This document shows, piece after piece, positions 1 to 5,588 of a stretch of 9,871 nt of DNA. The position numbers and the translations under genes were made by a program. The notes beneath the pieces were generated by a model. The model was not told the DNA's origin, made no database searches, and saw nothing but the letters and a program-made list of their open reading frames with translations. The DNA lies in the NCBI GenBank assembly GCA_002308815.1, contig DBVX01000085.1, positions 33,241 to 43,111 on the forward strand. Direction: 5' to 3'. Each line of letters opens with the position of its first letter. Position 1 is the first letter of the stretch. This DNA comes from Bacteroidales bacterium UBA1253 (GTDB lineage Bacteria; Bacteroidota; Bacteroidia; Bacteroidales; Paludibacteraceae).

Positions 1-378
1 TTCATCGCCCACGACGGCATCTTCAACATGGAGATGCAGTACCTTGAGACGGAGGAGAAATGGTTCGCCAACTGGGATATGGGCGGTGCCTACTGGGAGA
101 AGGACAACGCCGTGGCGCAGCGCACTTTCGCCAATTCGCCGCACCGTTTTGTGGACAAGTGGGACACGCCGATTCTGTGCATCCACAGCGAGCGCGACTA
201 CCGCATACTCGCCAATCAGGGGATGGCGGCGTTCGATGCTGCGAAGATGCGCGGCATACCTGCCGAACTGCTTATCTACCCAGATGAAAACCACTGGGTA
301 CTCAAGCCCCAGAACGGCATACTCTGGCAGCGCACGTTCTTCGCATGGCTTGACCGCTGGCTCAAACCTGCGGAATAA
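1..378 (+). CDS. S9-family serine peptidase (DPP5-like), C-terminal end, 5' truncated by window edge
   Basis: The frame is open from the first base and ends at TAA (376-378), leaving the last 125 residues of an alpha/beta-hydrolase peptidase. The visible segment begins FIAHDGIFNM, then carries HSERDYRI, whose Asp (window residue 66) fits the catalytic Asp, and PDENHWVLKPQN, whose His (residue 98) fits the catalytic His. The nucleophilic Ser (GGSYGG-type motif) would lie upstream, outside the window. The wording of this segment is typical of Bacteroidota dipeptidyl-peptidase 5 / acylaminoacyl-peptidase relatives, which are exported enzymes that cleave dipeptides from oligopeptides in the periplasm. 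The signal peptide and propeller cannot be seen. The gene converges on the DUF5686 gene with only 17 bases between the stop codons. The family call is firm; the DPP5 subtype is an inference from similarity remembered, not searched. Confidence 0.9.
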   Translation, partial: FIAHDGIFNMEMQYLETEEKWFANWDMGGAYWEKDNAVAQRTFANSPHRFVDKWDTPILCIHSERDYRILANQGMAAFDAAKMRGIPAELLIYPDENHWVLKPQNGILWQRTFFAWLDRWLKPAE

Positions 379-395
379 CTTTAAGAGGAAAGCCT

Positions 396-3194
396 CTATA
401 GGGTGACACGTATTATCAGTTTGATGCCGTTACGCCCCCAACCGCCAAGACGGCGGCGCGCAGGCACCAATTCGCCGTTGGCGTTCTGCACCATAACCGG
501 CAACTCATAGTCGTTGTATGTCAGGCGGCGGACATAGTCTATGCGTATGAACTTGAAGATGTTCTCCAATCCCGCTGTAAACTCCATATACGGCAGCCTG
601 CCTATAGGCGAGGATGTCGCGCCTGCCGTCACTATCGCCGGGTCGGTATCATCAAACGTCCAGACGGCTTGGTTATTGGGCAGGGCATAGAGACCTTCGC
701 TGCCGGTATGATACGGGTTGTTCTTATTGGTCAGAGTGCCATAAATCATAGAGAAACTTACAACTCCCCGCAGTTTCAACCGGTTGATTCCCGGGATGCG
801 GTTGAATATCCAGCCTTTGAAGAAGTACGTGGCGTACAGACTGACATAGGCATCAAACATGAACTCCATCGGCTGCATAAGATTGAAGGCGTTCTTCCCT
901 AATACGATGGAAGTATTGGTGTTCGGATAGAACAGTTTGGTGAACGGCACTTTCTGCCATACGTATCCCGCTTGCAAGCGCGCATCCAAATGACCGAACG
1001 AAGAGAACCAGAAGCGCTTCTCGGCGACCATTTCGGTACGGTTGTAGAAGAATCCCTCCCCTCCATTGCCGTCCGCATCCGCCAGCAGTCTGTCATCCAA
1101 GTAACCCATTTGATGTGTGAGCGAAAGCAGCGGCGCGTCGTGATCCATCGTCAGAGGACTCTCCACCCCCATTCGGTTCAATATTGCGTGCGCGCCCGGC
1201 ATATACCTCAACTCTGCCGACCACTCATAGTCGTGGTACGCGTTTTGGTGATAGTTGTTCCGCAAAGGAAGGGTGGTGTAGTGCTCAGCGTCCTGCCACG
1301 CTATTCTGTCGTAACGCATCGCACCGGCAGCCTCATTGTATTCATAGTGTAAAGCGGTATTTACCGCCAAATGATTCGGAAACTCTTTGAAATACTGTAA
1401 TTTTGTCTGGAAAGCATACTGCATGTTCTTGTCCAGCGCACCGCCCGTCGGTATTGACATCAGTATATTGTCGCGGTCAATGAGACCCGTCTGCAGTCCC
1501 GGCTGCTCGGCATCGTACTGACACATCAGCGAAAGATAATGCTGCGGACCTTCATACAGGTGATACCGCTTCTTGTTGAATGAGTACATCACCATAGCAT
1601 TGTATTTCGGGCGCAAGTCCGTTGTTCCGAAAGCCGTGTAACCCGAGAAAAACCAGTTGGGATGAAGATTGGCTGTGGTTTGCCCTCCTATGCGCAAGCG
1701 TACTCCTTCCAGCTTGTTCCAGGAAACAAAGTTGAATATCGGTCCGAAATCCCATTTTGACTCACCGAAACGGGATGCAGGAACAGTCTGCACATAGTCA
1801 GACATATACGCATCAATCGTCATCATCAGCGCACTGAATTTGGGGTTCGCTTTCAACTCATTCATCATGTCAATGACAGCCTCTTCGTATCGCGACAACG
1901 GTTCCGGCCGATGCTCTTCCCAATAACGGGAATCGGCACGGGTTGATGCGGAGTCGGGTAGGGAGGTATCCACAGGCACATTGCTGCTGAAGACCTCCGG
2001 ATCAATATCGCTGTCAAAATCAAAATCCGTGTATAGTTTCGTCTGGCGGGCTATGAGCGTCTTTTTCTTGTCCGTCAGGTAGAACTTGCAGGAAGTGTTT
2101 GTCCGGCTTGATGCCCATAGTCCGTTTGCCAGTTGTGCGTATTCGTGTTCCACGGAATAGTGACTCACGAAATTTATGTTGATATGCTGCGGGATGTTGA
2201 TGGAGTACTTTTTGATTTTATACGTACTGTCATTCATTATGTACAGGTGTCCTGTGAACGAATAGCTCTCCGAGTTTACCGGCACGAAAGCGAGGTCAAT
2301 CACACTGTCACCGCCCAATTGGATGGTATCCATTATATAGTACTGGTAGTAACTGACTGCCAGTCCGCTTGATACAGGCGACACAAAGCGGTTGAACAGA
2401 AGATTCATGTCGTCGTCGTAGATATCTACATCAGTGAACACCGAAGTCATCATACTCTCAAGCGATTTGGTGGATAGAAACGATTCCAATCCAAGGGTAC
2501 GCTTTCTCTCTGTCACTTTCTTTTCGCGACGAGGCTTGCTAACGTAGTATTCGTGACCTGATTTCTCCCGTATGGACACATTCAGCGAAGGATATACATC
2601 CGCTGTGTCAATGTATTTCTCAATGAAAGTGATGTGTTTCCACAGCCCTTTCCGGAAGTCGGGTGTGAAATTGTCTACGGCGAAAGACATCCGATGATAG
2701 GTACCGGCTGTATAGTGGTCGGCACTCTTTACCTGGAACGAATCCTTGTGCGCAATCACATTGCGTATCAGATCCACCGCAGGATTTCCTTTGCGTCTGT
2801 ACTTCTGCTTGTTGTTTCTGGGCTTCACCACCACATCCTGCAGACTGTACATATCCGGCTTCATTTTCATCTTCAAGTACCTCTTTGTCTGACCTAAACG
2901 AACGGTAATGTCTTCCGTTTTGTAGCCTATCATCTGAAAACGGAGAGTCGTGTAGCCCGACGGGTTGCTGACGCTGAAACTGCCGTCCAAATCGGACATC
3001 GTTCCATATTTGGTTGCCGTCAATTCGTCTGTATCAGTCTGGGGATGAACAAAATAAATCTGAACAAACGGCAGTTTCTCACCCGTGTCGGCATCCACTA
3101 CCACACCGCTGACACCGGTTGTCTGTGCCATCACAACAACCGCGTTTGCCAGCAACGCACAACCTATTATCAGTAGGAACCGGATACTTTTCAC
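396..3194 (-). CDS. DUF5686 outer-membrane protein with N-terminal carboxypeptidase-regulatory-like domain
   Basis: This is a 932-residue protein with a Sec signal peptide (KSIRFLLIIGCALLANAVVVMA, cleavage likely after Ala23 before QTTGVSG). A carboxypeptidase-D regulatory-like beta domain follows (about 27-112: GVVVDADTGEKLPF, DLDGSFSV, FQMIGYKTEDI), then the DUF5686 body starting near KYRRKGNPAVDLIRNVI. The second half has alternating aromatic strands and ends in a beta-strand (GIKLIIRVTL), as expected for an outer-membrane barrel. The family is common in Bacteroidota; its function is not established, so a transport or assembly role is only inference. The start codon is GTG at 3194: an in-frame TAA lies two codons upstream, and no ATG precedes the signal peptide core. 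AAGGAG lies 6 bases upstream of the GTG. The gene follows typA by 19 bases on the same strand and is probably co-transcribed with it. The length is ordinary for the family. Confidence 0.88.
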   Translation of the reverse strand: MKSIRFLLIIGCALLANAVVVMAQTTGVSGVVVDADTGEKLPFVQIYFVHPQTDTDELTATKYGTMSDLDGSFSVSNPSGYTTLRFQMIGYKTEDITVRLGQTKRYLKMKMKPDMYSLQDVVVKPRNNKQKYRRKGNPAVDLIRNVIAHKDSFQVKSADHYTAGTYHRMSFAVDNFTPDFRKGLWKHITFIEKYIDTADVYPSLNVSIREKSGHEYYVSKPRREKKVTERKRTLGLESFLSTKSLESMMTSVFTDVDIYDDDMNLLFNRFVSPVSSGLAVSYYQYYIMDTIQLGGDSVIDLAFVPVNSESYSFTGHLYIMNDSTYKIKKYSINIPQHININFVSHYSVEHEYAQLANGLWASSRTNTSCKFYLTDKKKTLIARQTKLYTDFDFDSDIDPEVFSSNVPVDTSLPDSASTRADSRYWEEHRPEPLSRYEEAVIDMMNELKANPKFSALMMTIDAYMSDYVQTVPASRFGESKWDFGPIFNFVSWNKLEGVRLRIGGQTTANLHPNWFFSGYTAFGTTDLRPKYNAMVMYSFNKKRYHLYEGPQHYLSLMCQYDAEQPGLQTGLIDRDNILMSIPTGGALDKNMQYAFQTKLQYFKEFPNHLAVNTALHYEYNEAAGAMRYDRIAWQDAEHYTTLPLRNNYHQNAYHDYEWSAELRYMPGAHAILNRMGVESPLTMDHDAPLLSLTHQMGYLDDRLLADADGNGGEGFFYNRTEMVAEKRFWFSSFGHLDARLQAGYVWQKVPFTKLFYPNTNTSIVLGKNAFNLMQPMEFMFDAYVSLYATYFFKGWIFNRIPGINRLKLRGVVSFSMIYGTLTNKNNPYHTGSEGLYALPNNQAVWTFDDTDPAIVTAGATSSPIGRLPYMEFTAGLENIFKFIRIDYVRRLTYNDYELPVMVQNANGELVPARRRLGGWGRNGIKLIIRVTL

Positions 3195-3200
3195 TGCTTA

Positions 3201-3206
3201 CTCCTT
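3201..3206 (-). promoter_or_regulatory. Shine-Dalgarno AAGGAG before GTG start of the DUF5686 gene
   Basis: On the minus strand AAGGAG is followed by TAAGCA and then GTG, a 6-base spacer. This decides the start of the DUF5686 gene, because the only plausible initiator is the GTG between an in-frame TAA and the signal peptide. Strong Shine-Dalgarno sites are unusual in Bacteroidota, where most genes rely on A-rich leaders. The site lies in the 19-base gap after the typA stop, so it may allow efficient reinitiation within a shared mRNA. Confidence 0.6.
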
Positions 3207-3213
3207 CGAGTTG

Positions 3214-5022
3214 TTACCGGTTGGCGCGCTTGCGCTCCAGTTCGTCGAGGATAATCTTACGGATGCGCATGGCATGAGGTGTGACCTCCACGTACTCGTC
3301 CACCTTGATGTACTCTAAAGCCTCCTCCAGCGAGAATTTGACCGCAGGAGGCAACACCGCCTTGTCGTCCGCCGATTTGGAACGCATGTTCGTGAGGTTC
3401 TTCGCTTTCACCACATTGATAACGATGTCGCCTTCCTTGGCATTCTCCCCTACTACCTGACCGGCATAGACCTCCTCACCCGGGTCGATGAAGAACCGTC
3501 CGCGATCCTGCAGCTTGTCCAGAGCGTATGCTGACGCCTGACCGCCCTCCATGGCTATGAGGCTGCCGTTGATGCGGACGGGCATATCGCCCTTATAAGG
3601 CTGGTACTCCAGAAAACGGTGCGCCATAATCGCCTCTCCCGCCGACACGTTCATCACATAGGTGCGCATACCGAGTATGCCTCGTGAGGGGATGGTAAAC
3701 TCCAGTTGGACGCGGTCGTTCACCAGTTCCATCTTGGTCATCTCGCCCTTGTGGACGGTAACGAACTCGATAATCTTGCCGCTGCACTCCTCGGGCGTGT
3801 TCACCGTCAGTTGCTCCACAGGCTCGCATTTGACACCATCTATCTCTTTGATTATCACCTGCGGCTGACCGACCTGCAGCTCGTATCCCTCGCGGCGCAT
3901 CGTCTCAATGAGTACGCTGAGGTGAAGCACTCCGCGTCCGAACACCTGCCACGACGAGTCGCTCTGACTCGGTTCCACGCGCAGGGCGAGGTTCTTCTCC
4001 AGTTCTTTCTGCAGACGGTTGTAGATATGGCGGGAGGTGACGTACTTGCCGTCCTTTCCGAAGAAAGGCGAGTCGTTGATGGTGAAGACCATTGACATGG
4101 TAGGTTCGTCAATGGCAATGGGCTTGAGCGGTTCGGGGTTCTCCGCATCGCAGATGGTGTCGCCAATCTCAAAGCCCTCGATGCCGATGAGTGCGCATAT
4201 ATCGCCGCTCTTCACCACGTCTGTCTTCACGTGTCCCATCCCCTTGAAGGTGTGCAGTTCCTTTATCTTGGTGCGGACTTTCTCCCCGTCTTTTTTGAAG
4301 AGTGTGACAGTCTGCCCGTCGCGCAGTTCGCCGCGATGCACGCGCCCCACGGCTATACGTCCCACGTAGGGGTTGTAATCCAGCGATGTGATGAGCATCT
4401 GCGGCGTGCCTTCCAGCATCTCCGGCTCGGGTATGTACTCGATGATGGCATCCATGAGTGCCGTCAAGTCGGTGGTCGGCTTGCGCCAGTCCGTACTCAT
4501 CCAGCCGTTCTTCGCGCTTCCGTAGATGGTCTGGAAATCCAGTTGGTCATCCGTGGCGTTCAGATTGACCATCAGGTCGAAGACAGCCTCCTGCACCTCG
4601 TCGGGGCGGCAGTTGAGTTTGTCCACCTTGTTGATGACCACGATTGGCTTGAGGTTGAGTTCCAACGCCTTCTGCAGCACAAAACGTGTCTGCGGCATCG
4701 GTCCCTCAAAGGCATCCACCAGCAGCAGCACACCGTCCGCCATATTCAGCACACGCTCCACCTCACCACCGAAATCAGCGTGCCCCGGAGTGTCTATGAT
4801 GTTAATCTTGTAGTCCTTGTATTCAATACTAACGTTCTTCGCCAGAATAGTGATGCCTCGCTCGCGCTCCAAGTCGTTGTTGTCCAGTATCAACTCCTTG
4901 TCCTCCACGCCTTCCTGACGGGATTTCTCCACGACCTTCGCCGTGTAAAGCATCTTGTCCACGAGCGTCGTCTTGCCGTGGTCCACGTGAGCGATAATCG
5001 CTATGTTACGAATCTTTTGCAT
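3214..5022 (-). CDS. typA: TypA/BipA ribosome-associated translational GTPase
   Basis: This is a 602-residue translational GTPase, close to the usual TypA length of about 605-615. The G motifs are complete: G1 AHVDHGKT (11-18), G2 in ERERGITI (about 53-60), G3 DTPGH (77-81) and G4 NKVD (131-134). EF-Tu-like domain II and EF-G-like domains follow ([37 protein letters not shown]), then the TypA-specific C-terminal domain ([20 protein letters not shown]). TypA binds ribosomes in the cytoplasm and aids 50S assembly and translation under stress and cold. The ATG at 5022 gives the canonical [17 protein letters not shown] start. A Bacteroides-type promoter lies 45 bases upstream. The DUF5686 gene follows after 19 bases. 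No defect is seen. It is separated from EF-G and LepA by its C-terminal domain and length. Confidence 0.98.
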   Translation of the reverse strand: MQKIRNIAIIAHVDHGKTTLVDKMLYTAKVVEKSRQEGVEDKELILDNNDLERERGITILAKNVSIEYKDYKINIIDTPGHADFGGEVERVLNMADGVLLLVDAFEGPMPQTRFVLQKALELNLKPIVVINKVDKLNCRPDEVQEAVFDLMVNLNATDDQLDFQTIYGSAKNGWMSTDWRKPTTDLTALMDAIIEYIPEPEMLEGTPQMLITSLDYNPYVGRIAVGRVHRGELRDGQTVTLFKKDGEKVRTKIKELHTFKGMGHVKTDVVKSGDICALIGIEGFEIGDTICDAENPEPLKPIAIDEPTMSMVFTINDSPFFGKDGKYVTSRHIYNRLQKELEKNLALRVEPSQSDSSWQVFGRGVLHLSVLIETMRREGYELQVGQPQVIIKEIDGVKCEPVEQLTVNTPEECSGKIIEFVTVHKGEMTKMELVNDRVQLEFTIPSRGILGMRTYVMNVSAGEAIMAHRFLEYQPYKGDMPVRINGSLIAMEGGQASAYALDKLQDRGRFFIDPGEEVYAGQVVGENAKEGDIVINVVKAKNLTNMRSKSADDKAVLPPAVKFSLEEALEYIKVDEYVEVTPHAMRIRKIILDELERKRANR

Positions 5023-5066
5023 AAATATATGTTGATAAATATTACGTACCTGTTACGAAAAGCGCG

Positions 5067-5098
5067 CAAAGGTAGGGCATATTCTCCGTTCTTACAAA
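5067..5098 (-). promoter_or_regulatory. Bacteroidota-type promoter of typA
   Basis: On the minus strand TTTG (5098-5095) is followed by 20 bases and TACCTTTG (5074-5067), which fits the Bacteroides sigma consensus (TTTG at -33, about 19-21 bases, TAnnTTTG at -7) well. The typA ATG starts 45 bases downstream of the -7 element, leaving an A/T-rich leader of about 40 bases. The -33 TTTG is part of the T-rich tail of the upstream terminator hairpin, so the two signals abut. Spacing and sequence are seen directly; activity is inferred. Confidence 0.75.
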
Positions 5099-5133
5099 CA
5101 AAAAACAAAGGGCATCGTGACGGATGCCCTTTG
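5099..5133 (-). terminator. Rho-independent terminator upstream of typA
   Basis: A perfect 11-bp stem (CAAAGGGCATC, 5106-5116, with GATGCCCTTTG, 5123-5133) encloses a 6-base loop. Read on the minus strand the stem is followed by TTTTT and a further T-rich stretch, the layout of an intrinsic terminator. It would end transcripts entering from the R-M side just before the typA promoter. On the plus strand the stem is followed by TCTCTGG, so termination in that direction is unlikely. Confidence 0.75.
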
Positions 5134-5192
5134 TCTCTGGTTCGTCTGACACCAGTCTGAAAACAAGCCAAGTTCCCAAACAAAAATGGTCA

Positions 5193-5212
5193 ATAGGTCA
5201 AAACGTAGGCTG
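5193..5212 (+). repeat. Direct repeat copy 1 (ATAGGTCA-N3-CGTAGGCTG)
   Basis: These 20 bases match 5485-5504 at 17 positions: ATAGGTCA and CGTAGGCTG are identical, and the three bases between them are AAA here and TTT in the other copy. The two copies lie 292 bases apart and flank the transposase remnant, so they may mark the ends of a decayed element. Both copies sit inside hairpins, but the pairing partners differ. Confidence 0.65.
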
Positions 5213-5230
5213 GATTTCAGTCTACGTTTT
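5200..5230. repeat. Hairpin built on the CGTAGGCTG core
   Basis: AAAACGTAG (5200-5208) pairs with CTACGTTTT (5222-5230); inside it a G-T wobble and CTG/CAG extend the stem to 13 positions around a GATTT loop. Its core CGTAGGCTG (5204-5212) recurs at 5496-5504 beyond the transposase remnant. It lies in non-coding DNA between that remnant and the typA terminator. It could be an insertion-sequence end or a structured repeat; no terminator-like U-run follows in either direction. Confidence 0.6.
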
Positions 5231-5241
5231 AAGTTGTATAC

Positions 5242-5258
5242 GCGGTTCCCCAAACCGC
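5242..5258. repeat. Small hairpin GCGGTT/AACCGC
   Basis: GCGGTT (5242-5247) and AACCGC (5253-5258) form a 6-bp stem with a CCCCA loop. GTAT before and ATAC after could extend it across a two-base bulge. It lies between the end of the transposase remnant and the 5200-5230 hairpin. There is no U-run, so it is not a convincing terminator; it is one of a cluster of structured repeats in this gap. Confidence 0.4.
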
Positions 5259-5283
5259 ATACTACGCAATACCCCAACGAAGG

Positions 5284-5478
5284 TTAATTAGTGGGTACTT
5301 TCTGCCTCATAAGAAAGTAGGCGATGATAAACAATCGACGATGATCTATTGTCAGTCCACTATGATTATTGAGGTTCTTTTTTAGATCCGTAAATGTGCC
5401 TTCTATTTTGTTATTAGTGTTGGGCATTCCTGCACATTCCGGTTTCTGGAATGTAAACAGATGAGGTAGATAAAAGTC
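5284..5478 (-). pseudogene. C-terminal remnant of a DDE transposase (IS256/IS1249-like)
   Basis: About 65 codons survive, ending at TAA (5286-5284). The peptide FYLPHLFTFQKPECAGMPN leads into NTNNKIEGTFTDLKKNLNNH and SGLTIDHRRLFIIAYFL. The pattern PNTNNxxEGxFxxLKxxLxxHxGL is typical of the region holding the catalytic Glu (third acidic residue of the DDE triad, here in NNKIEG) near the end of Mutator-type transposases, including the zinc-binding variant common in Bacteroidota. Everything upstream of DFYLPHLF is missing: a 17-bp palindrome begins two bases beyond it, and no transposase-like sequence continues past that. The preceding MTYTP codons come from the palindrome arm and are not evidence of a real start. 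The remnant cannot be active. The DDE assignment is fairly secure from the motif; the exact IS family is not. Confidence 0.7.
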
Positions 5479-5479
5479 T

Positions 5480-5520
5480 GGCGTATAGGTCATTTCGTAG
5501 GCTGAAATGACCTATACGCC
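5480..5520. repeat. Perfect 17-bp palindrome, possible R-M transcript terminator
   Basis: GGCGTATAGGTCATTTC (5480-5496) and its exact complement GAAATGACCTATACGCC (5504-5520) enclose the 7-base loop GTAGGCT. It lies about 70 bases after the R-M stop codon and exactly at the break point of the transposase remnant. Minus-strand transcripts leave the stem into AGACTTTTATC, plus-strand ones into GATTTTTG, so a bidirectional terminator role is plausible. It also contains direct repeat copy 2 (5485-5504). A mobile-element end is the alternative. Confidence 0.65.
5485..5504 (+). repeat. Direct repeat copy 2 (ATAGGTCA-N3-CGTAGGCTG)
   Basis: This is the partner of 5193-5212, with 17 of 20 bases identical. 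Here the ATAGGTCATTTC part lies in the left arm of the 17-bp palindrome and GTAGGCT forms the loop, whereas in copy 1 the CGTAG part is in the stem. Shared sequence with different folding suggests common descent or a common binding site rather than a conserved RNA structure. Confidence 0.65.
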
Positions 5521-5588
5521 GATTTTTGAACCATACGAGAAAATGGCGGAACTTTTCGATGTTTCCGATATTCTTGCTGAGTGCATAT

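Noticed and set aside
384..397. AGAGG/CCTCT hairpin between the convergent peptidase and DUF5686 genes
   Set aside because: The stem has only five base pairs, overlaps the DUF5686 stop codon and lacks a U-run on either strand, so it is not reported as a terminator.
4231..5160. Long open frame on the plus strand, opposite typA
   Set aside because: It is the antisense shadow of a highly conserved GTPase gene. The translation is low-complexity, rich in His, Val and Leu, has no recognisable domain, and runs through the typA promoter and terminator.
5092..5277. Small minus-strand frame of 61 codons in the gap upstream of typA
   Set aside because: It spans three hairpins and the typA terminator, so the sequence is explained by RNA or DNA structure; no ribosome-binding signal or domain supports it.
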